From: Ravibacter sp037191015
GTDB taxonomy: Bacteria; Bacteroidota; Bacteroidia; Cytophagales; Spirosomataceae
Assembly (NCBI GenBank): GCA_037191015.1
Contig: JBBCKD010000015.1
Location: 248,001-312,000, forward strand
Reading direction: 5' to 3'
DNA: 64,000 nt
The notes under the pieces were generated by a model. That model was not told the origin of the DNA and did no database searches. It saw nothing but the letters and a program-made list of their open reading frames with translations. A program made the position numbers and the translations under genes. The number at the start of each line of letters is the position of its first letter. Positions within the stretch are counted from its first letter, which is position 1. Shown here piece after piece: positions 8,186 to 16,360 of this stretch.

Positions 8186-8915
8186 GATTTCCATCATTAT
8201 CGTGCTGTTGGCGGCAGCTTTGCTGTTGATCCTGCCCGTAGACCGGGAGATACGCGGGACCGCTTTATGGATGATAGCCGCTATGTGGATAGCCCTTACC
8301 ATTTACGGCTCCGGCGTAATCGGCGCCAACTGGTTCATCCGCTCGCAGAATCGTTTAAAAAACCGCAACATAGCCCTCACTTTCGACGACGGTCCCGATC
8401 CGGTAATCACGCCCCTTGTTCTGTCTGTCCTGAAGGAAAAGAACGTGCCGGCCACTTTTTTCCTGATCGGGGAAAAGGCGGAAAAATACCCGGATCTCGT
8501 ACGGCAGATCCTGGCAGAGGGGCACCAGGTAGGAAATCATTCCTATAGCCACAGCGCCTGGCTGGGATTTTTTTCTACAAACAGGCTTAGGGAAGATCTG
8601 GAAAAATGCAACCGGGTACTGCAAGACATTTCCGGTAACTCCGTTACTTTATTCAGACCGCCTTTCGGAGTGACGAACCCCAGGTATTCACGTGCTCTGG
8701 CATCGCTTTCTCTGACTTCGGTCGGCTGGTCGCTTAGAAGCTATGATACGGTGATCGGCAACAGTGCGAAGCTGTTGGCCAGGCTTGTCGCCAGGGTACG
8801 CCGCGGCCAGATCGTCCTGATGCACGATACATTACCCCAGACCGCCGAAGCGCTTCCTTCTTTCCTGGATTATTGCAGGGACAGGGGCATAGAAATAGGC
8901 AGGCTTAGTATGTAA
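8175..8915 (+). CDS. Membrane-anchored NodB-type polysaccharide deacetylase
   Basis: A 246-residue protein with two N-terminal hydrophobic segments (about residues 5-20 and 29-50), then a NodB domain: TFDDGPDP (metal Asp72), HSYSH (His122 and His126) and RPPFG. It would remove acetyl or similar groups from an envelope glycan or glycolipid. The start is a TTG that overlaps the previous gene by 11 bases; no good ATG precedes the transmembrane segment, so the TTG start is accepted with some doubt. Its place inside the lipid cluster suggests modification of the lipid headgroup, which is an inference. Confidence 0.75.
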   Translation: MKHRISIIIVLLAAALLLILPVDREIRGTALWMIAAMWIALTIYGSGVIGANWFIRSQNRLKNRNIALTFDDGPDPVITPLVLSVLKEKNVPATFFLIGEKAEKYPDLVRQILAEGHQVGNHSYSHSAWLGFFSTNRLREDLEKCNRVLQDISGNSVTLFRPPFGVTNPRYSRALASLSLTSVGWSLRSYDTVIGNSAKLLARLVARVRRGQIVLMHDTLPQTAEALPSFLDYCRDRGIEIGRLSM

Positions 8916-8921
8916 ACTACA

Positions 8922-9557
8922 ATGATGCACATGAAATTGGTAATACTCTGGGTCGCGATGCTTTTTTATCCGGCAGTAAGCGGTGCGCAGGACTACAGGA
9001 AGGTAGACCAGCCCGACCGGGTGTATGCGGCGTTGAAGCAAAGATCTGACAAGGTAAATACCATCCAGGCCGATTTTACCGAGATAAGGCATGTATCTTA
9101 CCTGAAGTCGCCTCAGAAGTCGTCAGGGAAGTTTTATTTTGAGAAGAAAGACCGGATGCGCTGGGAGCAAACCGACCCCGGCTCGTATGTGATCATGATC
9201 GACGGTAGCAGCCTCAGGGTAAGCGAAGGAGGAAAAGAGAAAAATATCAGGTCGGCGGGCAATATGACAGGCATGATCCGCGATATGCTGCTCATGATCG
9301 TAAGGGGCGATTACCAGTCGGGCAGGGAGTTTGAGAAAGAGCTCCTGCAGAATGCCGACGGGTACCGCATCGTAATGAAGCCCGTGGAAAAGCGCCTTAA
9401 GCAGCGCTATGACAGGTTGGAGATGCAGTTTTCCAAATCTACGATGGGGCTGGAAGAGCTGGTTTTTTTTGAAAAAGGAGGCGACAGGCAGGTACTGACC
9501 TTCCGGAACGAAAAGATCAATATTCCTTTCGATCCCTCACTTTTTACACAGTTTTGA
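8922..9557 (+). CDS. LolA-like outer-membrane lipoprotein carrier
   Basis: A 211-residue periplasmic protein with a signal peptide (to about residue 22, ending SGA-Q) and a LolA-type half-barrel: KVNTIQADFTEIRHVSYL and GKFYFEKKDRMRWEQTDP are family hallmarks. Housekeeping LolA shuttles lipoproteins between membranes. Copies inside aryl-polyene and flexirubin clusters are thought to carry the hydrophobic product to the outer membrane. Two methionines precede the chosen hydrophobic core; the first (8922) is kept, although Met4 would do. Confidence 0.8.
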   Translation: MMHMKLVILWVAMLFYPAVSGAQDYRKVDQPDRVYAALKQRSDKVNTIQADFTEIRHVSYLKSPQKSSGKFYFEKKDRMRWEQTDPGSYVIMIDGSSLRVSEGGKEKNIRSAGNMTGMIRDMLLMIVRGDYQSGREFEKELLQNADGYRIVMKPVEKRLKQRYDRLEMQFSKSTMGLEELVFFEKGGDRQVLTFRNEKINIPFDPSLFTQF

Positions 9558-9599
9558 ACGGGCTGCCTTATTATTTTACATGTTTGAAATCGTTTCCGG

Positions 9600-9962
9600 A
9601 TGCTGTTAAATGACCTCTATTTCCTGCAAAGCATTTCGGATACCGAAGGAGCGGTGACTTTCCGTATACTTGTAAAAGAAGATCATCCTCTCTACAAAGG
9701 TCATTTTCCCGGGCGGCCTGTTACGCCGGGGGTAGTTTTAGCCGAGATGGTGAAGGAGCTCCTGGAAAATCACCTGGACAAGTCCCTGGAGATGGTCAGG
9801 ATGCGGCAATGTAAATTTCTGTCGGCCCATGATCCTGCGCAGCATCCGCAGATGGAAATATCAGTGAGCTGGACGCCCGGGGATGAGTATACCGTTCAGG
9901 CGAACGGAAGCTTTCAGCCGGAGGTTTTTTTCAGGTTATCTGCCTGTTACAGGGAGGCTTAA
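9600..9962 (+). CDS. Second hotdog 3-hydroxyacyl-ACP dehydratase (FabZ-like)
   Basis: A 120-residue FabZ/ApeI-like hotdog protein with the hallmark GHFPGRPVTPGV, His35 being the likely catalytic residue and Glu49 its partner on the central helix (VLAEMVKEL). It would dehydrate 3-hydroxyacyl-ACP to give the conjugated double bonds. It lies 42 bases after the LolA-like gene and 17 bases before the glycosyltransferase start. It is distinct from the dehydratase at 3193, which lacks the GHFPGRP motif. Confidence 0.8.
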   Translation: MLLNDLYFLQSISDTEGAVTFRILVKEDHPLYKGHFPGRPVTPGVVLAEMVKELLENHLDKSLEMVRMRQCKFLSAHDPAQHPQMEISVSWTPGDEYTVQANGSFQPEVFFRLSACYREA

Positions 9963-9979
9963 AAGATTTGGTTTTCGGT

Positions 9980-11134
9980 ATGCTTGCCCGTATTAATTGC
10001 TGTGTGATTATGCCTACCTATAACAATGCCCGGACATTGAAGCGGGTACTGGAAGAGGTATTGGCATACAGCGGGCCGGATCGTATCATCGTGATCAATG
10101 ACGGGGCGACCGACGCTACGGCGGAGATCCTGGAGGAATATAAGGGAAGGGTCATCGTGTTGGAGAACGCGCGTAACCGGGGCAAAGGGTACTCGTTGAG
10201 GCGCGGTTTCCGGGAGGCCGCAGACCGGGGTTTCGAGAATGCCATCACGATCGATTCCGACGGGCAGCATTTTGCAGATGACATACCGGCTTTCGTAAAG
10301 GCTGCGCTTGAGGAGCCGGGCCGCCTGGTGATGGGCAGCCGCAATATGGACCAGGAAAGTGTACCGGGCAAAAGCTCTTTCGGGAATAAGTTCTCCAGCT
10401 TCTGGTTCTGGTTCCACACGGGAATAAAGCTGCCTGATACACAGACGGGCTACCGGTTATACCCGCTGGCGCCGCTGAAAACGATGAGACTGGTGACGGA
10501 AAAATTTGAAACCGAAATAGAGGTGATTGTTAAAATGGCCTGGCGCGGCGTCAGGTTTGCCACGGTACCCATCCGCGTAAAGTATGATCCTGACGAACGC
10601 GTAAGCCACTTCCGGCCTTTCCGGGATTTTTCAAGGATCAGCGTGCTCAACACCTGGTTTTTTCTGTTGACGCTTACCTGGTACCTGCCCCGGCGCTTAT
10701 TGAAGCGGTTATTTGAAAAAGGGGTAAGGAATACCATCAGGGACGAGCTTTTCAGGCCCGGAGAATCGGATGCAAGAAAGGCGGCCTCGGTAGGATTCGG
10801 TCTTTTCATGGGCATTGTACCCATATGGGGATTTCAGCTCATGGTAGGCATACCGGCGGCCATCGCGCTGCGCCTGAACAGGATATTGTTTTTCCTGGCA
10901 GCCAATATCAGTATACCGCCGATGATACCGGTCATCGTGTATGCCAGCTATAAAACGGGGGAAATCTTCTTTTCCGAACCCGCAGTAAAAATAGAAAACT
11001 GGAGGGAAGTAACGCTCCAGACCATTCATCTTCACTTCGTGCAGTACGCGGCAGGCGCTGTTTTGCTTGCCTGCCTGGCTGGTTTTACGGGCTTTTTGCT
11101 TTCGTACCTTTTTCTCAGGATAAGGAGGAGCTGA
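9980..11134 (+). CDS. GT2 glycosyltransferase fused to a DUF2062 membrane domain
   Basis: A 384-residue two-domain protein. Residues about 5-215 are a GT-A fold glycosyltransferase family 2 domain of the dolichol-phosphate-mannose-synthase type (IMPTYNNARTL, Asp41 in INDGATD, metal-binding DSDGQHF at residues 92-98). Residues about 255-380 are a DUF2062 membrane domain with several hydrophobic helices. GT2-DUF2062 fusions recur in Bacteroidota flexirubin-type clusters. It may glycosylate the polyene lipid or a polyprenyl carrier. A TTG at 9968 is in frame but the ATG at 9980 is used. It is the last gene of the run; the next one belongs to the cytochrome oxidase locus. Confidence 0.85.
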   Translation: MLARINCCVIMPTYNNARTLKRVLEEVLAYSGPDRIIVINDGATDATAEILEEYKGRVIVLENARNRGKGYSLRRGFREAADRGFENAITIDSDGQHFADDIPAFVKAALEEPGRLVMGSRNMDQESVPGKSSFGNKFSSFWFWFHTGIKLPDTQTGYRLYPLAPLKTMRLVTEKFETEIEVIVKMAWRGVRFATVPIRVKYDPDERVSHFRPFRDFSRISVLNTWFFLLTLTWYLPRRLLKRLFEKGVRNTIRDELFRPGESDARKAASVGFGLFMGIVPIWGFQLMVGIPAAIALRLNRILFFLAANISIPPMIPVIVYASYKTGEIFFSEPAVKIENWREVTLQTIHLHFVQYAAGAVLLACLAGFTGFLLSYLFLRIRRS

Positions 11135-11196
11135 TATTTTTATCTATATTGGTAAAAAATTTAACTTTTTTAATACAGGTGCTCTGGGAATGATGT

Positions 11197-11218
11197 TGAT
11201 CACTGTTGTCTATGATCA
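11197..11218. promoter_or_regulatory. Paired TGATCA hexamers upstream of ccoI (possible operator)
   Basis: Two copies of the palindromic hexamer TGATCA, at 11197-11202 and 11213-11218, are spaced 16 bases start to start, about 1.5 helix turns. The first is preceded by T, giving TTGATCA, reminiscent of an FNR half site. There is no full FNR consensus, so this is only a candidate control site for the oxidase locus. Confidence 0.2.
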
Positions 11219-11310
11219 GGATCATAAATTTCGTTGTGAGGAAGGCTCAATTTTGGGACAGGGTTCGGATTGAAAAAAAGCCGGGTAATTTGGACAACGC
11301 GAGGGAAAAA

Positions 11311-13794
11311 ATGATGGAAAAAGCAGACTTATACACTCATACACCGGAAGAAAACCTCGTAGAAGAAACCTGTTACCATTGCAGCCTGCCCTGCGAAGAT
11401 ACCGCGATCCGTTATGACTCAAAAGCTTTCTGCTGCAGCGGTTGTCAGGCGGTATACAGTATCCTGAAAGAAAAAGACCTCTGCGCTTACTACAGGCTGC
11501 CCGACGCGAAGGGCAACAGCCCGGACAGAAACTACTACAAGGGTAAATATCAGTACCTGGACCTGCCTGAAATAAAGCAAAAGGTAGTGAGCTTCAGTGA
11601 AAACGGGATTACCCAGGTCAATTGGTATATCCCGTCCATGCACTGCAGCTCGTGTATATGGCTGCTCGAAAACCTGCATAAGCTGCATGACGGCGTGTCG
11701 GCCGCACTTGTCGATTTTCCTGAAAAAACCGTGCGTATAAGTATACGGGATGAGGCGATAAAGCTGAGCGAGCTGGCCGGCCTGATGAGCTCGGTAGGGT
11801 ACGAACCTTACATCAGCCTCAACGACCTGGAAGGGAAGAAAACGTCGCGTTTCGACCGGAAAAGAATTTATAAGATAGGAATAGCCGGATTTGCCTTTGG
11901 CAATATCATGTTCATGGGGCTTTCCGACTACTTCACTATAATAGGAAGTACCGGCCTGGGCAGCGAAACGGAAGCGGTTTTCGGAGCGATTTCGATACTG
12001 CTGTCGCTTCCGGTATTCTTTTACTGCTCTTCCGATTTCTTTGTTTCTGCATGGAAAGCCATTAAAAACAGGCAGCTGAATATCGACGCGCCCATAGCGC
12101 TGGCTATCCTGGTAACTTTTGTGCGGAGCCTCTTCGAGATAGCTTCGCAGACCGGGTCCGGTTACCTGGATTCGATGACCGGCATCGTTTTTTTTATGCT
12201 GATCGGCCGGTATTTCCAGGACAAGTCCTATTCCCTCATTTCATTTGACCGCGACTATAAGTCTTTTTTTCCGGTAGCGGTTTCGGTTATGAAAAACGGG
12301 ATCGAGTCCCAGATGCAGATTTCGGAAATTGAGCCGGGCGACCGCCTGCGTATCCGCAGCAGCGAGATGATCCCCTGCGACGGACGACTGGTATCGGAAA
12401 CGGCGGCCATCGACTATAGCTTTGTGAGCGGCGAGTCTGCGCCGGTTACCAAAACCATGAACGAGCAGGTATATGCCGGCGGTAAAATATCAGGTGCTTC
12501 CATAGAGCTGGAAGCAACGAAAAAGGTAGCCCAGAGCTACCTTACCGGGCTTTGGAACAACGATGTATTCACCCAGGCCAGGGACGAAGAGGAAAGCCGC
12601 CTGACGAGCTTCATCAACCGGTACTTCACCATAGCGGTGTTCCTGATCGGAAGCGTCAGCTGGATTTACTGGGCATGGGCCGGGGATTTCAAAAGAGGGT
12701 TTGACGCTATGACGACGGTCTGGATCATCGCATGTCCCTGCGCCCTGCTGCTCTCCGACACTTTCACAAATGGCAACCTGCTGGCTATATTCAGGCGCAA
12801 CGGCCTGTATCTTAAGAATGCGCATATCCTGGAAAAGCTTTCCGGTATAAAAAAGGTAGTCTTTGACAAGACCGGGACGCTCACCCTGCCGGATGCGGCG
12901 GAGGTCAGGTTCAAAGGATACCCTCTGACGCCTGCCGAAAAAGGTATGATAGCCGAAGTTTCGAAGCAATCGGTTCACCCGCTGAGCCGCCTGGTCCGGG
13001 AGTTCCTGGAGCGGCAGGCTGCCGAGAGCGGGGTATTCAGTGTGTCGGGGCTGAAACAGTATAAGGAGCAGGCGGGCGGAGGCCTGGAAGCGGTTTGCGG
13101 AAGTGTCACGGTACGCCTGGGGTCCGGCCGTTGGGTAGGAGAGGCCGGCGATGGCGGAGAGGAAGTCAGGACTTCCAGGGTTTACATCGCTTTTGACGGC
13201 GTTGTCAGGGGTTTTTTTGAAGTGGAAAGTAAATACCGGGAGGGGCTGAAAGAGACGGTACGGCTGCTGGACAAGGACGGTATCGATGCGTGCATGCTTT
13301 CGGGCGACAAGCCCACAGATATCGTCTTCCTGGCGGATGTATTCGGAGGTGAGGACAGGCTCAGCTTTTCCCGGACTCCCCAGGATAAGCTCGACTTCGT
13401 CAGGCAGTTGCAGGGCAGTAACAGGGAGGCCGTCATGATGCTGGGCGACGGGCTCAATGATGCGGGAGCCCTGATGCAGAGCGATGTAGGAGTAGCGGTA
13501 TCCGACAATATCAATAATTTCACCCCGGCGAGCGATGCTATCCTGGAAGGAAGCTGTCTGAAGGACATAGGTGCGTTTGTAAGGCTTGCCGCGGCCGGAC
13601 GGCGCATTGTAACGGGCAGCTTCGGGATATCGGTGATATACAATATTGTCGGCCTTTATTTTGCCGTACAAGGAGAGCTGAAGCCCGTCGTTGCGGCTAT
13701 CCTGATGCCGGCCAGCTCAATAAGCATTATCCTGTTTACAACATTGATGAGCCGGCTGAAAGCCCGGCAGTTAATGAAAGTTAAAAATTTATGA
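11311..13794 (+). CDS. ccoI: Copper-transporting P1B ATPase for cbb3 oxidase assembly (CcoI/FixI)
   Basis: An 827-residue P-type ATPase. The N-terminal zinc-ribbon-like cluster (CYHC at 21-24, CCSGC at 41-45) and an HMA domain with MHCSSC (Cys112 and Cys115) are typical of CcoI. Transmembrane helices, the copper-site motif ACPCALLL, the phosphorylation motif DKTGT and the hinge GDGLNDA follow. It moves copper across the inner membrane for the CuB site of cbb3 oxidase. The frame is open from 11206, but the ATG at 11311, preceded by GAGGGAAAAA, is preferred because the added residues do not resemble the family. It is the first gene of the oxidase locus. Confidence 0.92.
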   Translation: MMEKADLYTHTPEENLVEETCYHCSLPCEDTAIRYDSKAFCCSGCQAVYSILKEKDLCAYYRLPDAKGNSPDRNYYKGKYQYLDLPEIKQKVVSFSENGITQVNWYIPSMHCSSCIWLLENLHKLHDGVSAALVDFPEKTVRISIRDEAIKLSELAGLMSSVGYEPYISLNDLEGKKTSRFDRKRIYKIGIAGFAFGNIMFMGLSDYFTIIGSTGLGSETEAVFGAISILLSLPVFFYCSSDFFVSAWKAIKNRQLNIDAPIALAILVTFVRSLFEIASQTGSGYLDSMTGIVFFMLIGRYFQDKSYSLISFDRDYKSFFPVAVSVMKNGIESQMQISEIEPGDRLRIRSSEMIPCDGRLVSETAAIDYSFVSGESAPVTKTMNEQVYAGGKISGASIELEATKKVAQSYLTGLWNNDVFTQARDEEESRLTSFINRYFTIAVFLIGSVSWIYWAWAGDFKRGFDAMTTVWIIACPCALLLSDTFTNGNLLAIFRRNGLYLKNAHILEKLSGIKKVVFDKTGTLTLPDAAEVRFKGYPLTPAEKGMIAEVSKQSVHPLSRLVREFLERQAAESGVFSVSGLKQYKEQAGGGLEAVCGSVTVRLGSGRWVGEAGDGGEEVRTSRVYIAFDGVVRGFFEVESKYREGLKETVRLLDKDGIDACMLSGDKPTDIVFLADVFGGEDRLSFSRTPQDKLDFVRQLQGSNREAVMMLGDGLNDAGALMQSDVGVAVSDNINNFTPASDAILEGSCLKDIGAFVRLAAAGRRIVTGSFGISVIYNIVGLYFAVQGELKPVVAAILMPASSISIILFTTLMSRLKARQLMKVKNL

Positions 13795-13804
13795 CAAATG
13801 TCAT
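13791..13804. promoter_or_regulatory. Perfect 6-2-6 palindrome at the ccoI/ccoS junction
   Basis: The bases ATGACAAATGTCAT form a perfect inverted repeat (ATGACA, AA spacer, TGTCAT) that contains the ccoI stop codon and lies 71 bases upstream of ccoS. It is too short for a terminator stem and has the symmetry expected for a dimeric Crp/Fnr-type regulator. The hybrid regulator encoded at 23050 is an obvious candidate, but no binding evidence exists. Confidence 0.35.
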
Positions 13805-13875
13805 TTTTGGTTCTGTTGTAGGTCATGATCTGTTCTGCCGCAGGCCGATACATTTGTGAGCCGACCTGAGAACAT

Positions 13876-14049
13876 ATGAGCGCAATATATATTTTGATAG
13901 CCGCGGGCCTCCTGATAGCCGGAGGGTTTCTCTTCGTCTTCCTGTGGGCTGTGAGGTCAGGACAGTTCGACGATGATATTACGCCTTCGATCAGGATTCT
14001 TTTCGATGATGAGGAGCCGGCAGACACCGCGAAGAACAATTCAGGGTAA
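13876..14049 (+). CDS. ccoS: Cytochrome cbb3 oxidase maturation protein CcoS
   Basis: A small protein of 57 residues. The start MSAIYILIAAGLL and one transmembrane segment followed by FLWAVRSGQFDD match CcoS very well; the WAVRSGQ(F/Y)DD motif is diagnostic. CcoS is needed for heme and copper insertion into the cbb3 catalytic subunit. The ATG at 13876 and the TAA at 14047-14049 bound it, and the gene sits between ccoI and ccoNO as in many Bacteroidota. The tail is polar and variable, as usual in the family. Confidence 0.9.
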   Translation: MSAIYILIAAGLLIAGGFLFVFLWAVRSGQFDDDITPSIRILFDDEEPADTAKNNSG

Positions 14050-14140
14050 GTCATGTCTGACAGCCCGTTGCGGGCATCGGCGTTAGCCAGGGAGCAACCA
14101 ATTCTCAATCTAAATATAACTCATTTTTAACCATCCATTT

Positions 14141-16294
14141 ATGGAAATCTCTGCTAAAACCAACACACCTCATTTAACGTTGGACGAGTTTGAGTACGAC
14201 AATAAACTCGTACGGAATTTCGCGCTGGCCACCGTGATATGGGGAGGCGTGGGGATGCTCATAGGGGTTCTTGCTGCTTTTCAGCTGGTATTCCCGGAGC
14301 TTAATCTTAATCTTCCCTATACAACTTTCGGAAGGGTACGTCCGCTTCACACAAACGCAGTGATCTTTGCTTTTGTCGGGAACGGGTTCTTCACCGGGAT
14401 GTACTATGCCACTCCGAGGGTACTTAAGACGCCCATGTACAGCAAGCTTCTCGGGCAGATCCATTTCTGGGGATGGCAGGCGATAATCGTTATGGCGGCT
14501 ATCACGCTTCCGCTGGGCTTCACCAGCGGCAAAGAATACGCCGAGCTTGAATGGCCCATCGACATAGCCATCGCCGTGGTATGGGTGCTTGCGCTGGTTA
14601 ACCTCGTAATGACCACCATTCACCGCCGTACGGAGCACATATATGCTGCGATCTGGTTTTTTATAGCCTCTTTCGTCACGGTTGCCTTGCTCCATGTTGT
14701 CAATAGCATTGAAATACCCGTTTCTCTTACAAAAAGCTACTCCGTCTATGCAGGCGTGCAGGATGCCCTGGTCCAGTGGTGGTACGGGCACAACGCAGTA
14801 GCGTTTTTCCTTACAACGCCCTACCTGGGCCTGATGTATTATTTCCTGCCGAAAGCGGCAAACAGGCCTATCTATTCGTACCGGCTTTCTATCGTCCACT
14901 TCTGGTCGCTGATATTTTTATACATCTGGGCAGGTCCTCACCACCTTCTCTATACGGCTCTCCCCGACTGGGCCCAATCTCTGGGAACTGTGTTTTCGGT
15001 CATGCTGATCGCACCTTCGTGGGGTGGGATGATCAACGGTCTGATGACCCTTCGCGGGGCATGGGACAAGGTCAGGGACGATGTAGTGCTGAAATTTATG
15101 GTAGTGGCGGTTACCGCCTACGGTATGGCCACCTTCGAGGGACCGATGCTGTCTCTTAAAAACGTCAGCGCGATTGCGCACTATACCGACTGGATAGTAG
15201 CTCACGTGCACGTCGGCGCTTTGGGCTGGAACGGGTTCCTTACTTTCGGAATACTGTACTGGCTTTTCCCGAGGCTGTATAATCGCCCTCTTTATTCTCA
15301 GAAACTAGCGAATTTCCATTTCTGGATCGGTACGATCGGGATCCTGTTTTACGCTATCCCGATGTACTGGGCCGGATGGGTGCAAAGCGCCATGTGGCGT
15401 GAATTTACCGCCGACGGTTTCCTTAAATATCCAAACTTCCTGGAAACCGTTACGCAGCTTATTCCCTACTACGCGCTTCGCGGAGTCGGCGGGACCCTTT
15501 ACCTCATCGGCTGGGCCGTCATGATCTATAACCTGATCAAAACCGCGAAAGCCGGAGAGCTGAAAGAAACTGAAAAGGTGCAGGCGCCGTCTCTGAGAGA
15601 ACAGCACCACCAGGATGAATACTGGCACCGCAAATGGTTTGAAAGAAAGCCCGTGTTGCTTACCATAGGTTCGCTGGTTGTCGTTGCTATCGGAGGGATC
15701 GTTGAGATGATCCCCACCTTTATGATCAATTCGAATGTACCGACCATCGAAAGCGTTAAACCCTATACGCCGCTCGAATTGCAGGGAAGGGATATCTATG
15801 TAAGAGAAGGCTGCTATACTTGCCATTCCCAGATGATACGTCCTTTCAGGGATGAGATCGAGCGGTACGGCGAGTATTCCAAAGCAGGAGAGTTCGTTTA
15901 TGATTACCCGTTCCAGTGGGGGTCTAAACGGACCGGACCGGATCTGCACCGCCTTGGGGGCAAGTACCCCGATTCATGGCACTACAACCATATGGAAGAT
16001 CCTACCAGTATGTCTCCGGGATCCATTATGCCGGCTTACCCGTGGCTTCTGGATGACGAGCTGGATACTGCGAGCACATCCAAAAAAATAAGGGCGATGC
16101 AGATCCTGGGCGTGCCCTACGAAAAAGGATTTGAGCATGAGGCCAATAAAGACCTGATGGCGCAGGCCGAAGGAGTAGTGGGAAGATTGGGAGACGCCGG
16201 GATCAAGACCGGGCCAACCAAGGAGATTGTGGCGCTGATAGCCTATCTGCAGCGATTGGGAATTGACATTAAGGCAGAAAACAACCCTCACTGA
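14141..16294 (+). CDS. ccoN: cbb3-type cytochrome c oxidase, fused subunits I and II (CcoN-CcoO)
   Basis: A 717-residue fusion. Residues 1 to about 475 are the heme-copper subunit CcoN with about twelve transmembrane helices; expected ligands are seen: His70, His217 and the HH pair at 267-268 for CuB, and His355/His357 in VAHVHVGALGW for hemes. Residues about 500-717 are CcoO: one transmembrane anchor, then a mono-heme cytochrome c domain with CYTCH (Cys558, Cys561, His562). The protein reduces oxygen with high affinity at the inner membrane. The N-O fusion is common in Bacteroidota. A strong terminator-like hairpin follows the stop. Confidence 0.95.
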   Translation: MEISAKTNTPHLTLDEFEYDNKLVRNFALATVIWGGVGMLIGVLAAFQLVFPELNLNLPYTTFGRVRPLHTNAVIFAFVGNGFFTGMYYATPRVLKTPMYSKLLGQIHFWGWQAIIVMAAITLPLGFTSGKEYAELEWPIDIAIAVVWVLALVNLVMTTIHRRTEHIYAAIWFFIASFVTVALLHVVNSIEIPVSLTKSYSVYAGVQDALVQWWYGHNAVAFFLTTPYLGLMYYFLPKAANRPIYSYRLSIVHFWSLIFLYIWAGPHHLLYTALPDWAQSLGTVFSVMLIAPSWGGMINGLMTLRGAWDKVRDDVVLKFMVVAVTAYGMATFEGPMLSLKNVSAIAHYTDWIVAHVHVGALGWNGFLTFGILYWLFPRLYNRPLYSQKLANFHFWIGTIGILFYAIPMYWAGWVQSAMWREFTADGFLKYPNFLETVTQLIPYYALRGVGGTLYLIGWAVMIYNLIKTAKAGELKETEKVQAPSLREQHHQDEYWHRKWFERKPVLLTIGSLVVVAIGGIVEMIPTFMINSNVPTIESVKPYTPLELQGRDIYVREGCYTCHSQMIRPFRDEIERYGEYSKAGEFVYDYPFQWGSKRTGPDLHRLGGKYPDSWHYNHMEDPTSMSPGSIMPAYPWLLDDELDTASTSKKIRAMQILGVPYEKGFEHEANKDLMAQAEGVVGRLGDAGIKTGPTKEIVALIAYLQRLGIDIKAENNPH

Positions 16295-16301
16295 AAAAAG
16301 C

Positions 16302-16331
16302 AAAGGGAGAGGTTCCTCTCTCCCTTTTTTT
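16302..16331 (+). terminator. Rho-independent terminator-like hairpin after ccoNO
   Basis: A 10-base-pair stem (AAAGGGAGAG with CTCTCCCTTT) encloses a 6-base loop and ends in a run of seven T, starting 8 bases after the ccoNO stop. It may attenuate transcription into ccoQP rather than fully separate them, since the downstream genes belong to the same pathway. Confidence 0.75.
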
Positions 16332-16360
16332 AAGGTTCATGATCTAAAGAAAGGATTAAG

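Noticed and set aside
11206..11310. N-terminal extension of ccoI from the upstream start
   Set aside because: The added 35 residues do not resemble CcoI and the ATG at 11311 has better upstream sequence.
12490..13671. A 393-codon minus-strand frame antisense to ccoI
   Set aside because: Antisense to a clear P-type ATPase with all motifs; no start context or homology.
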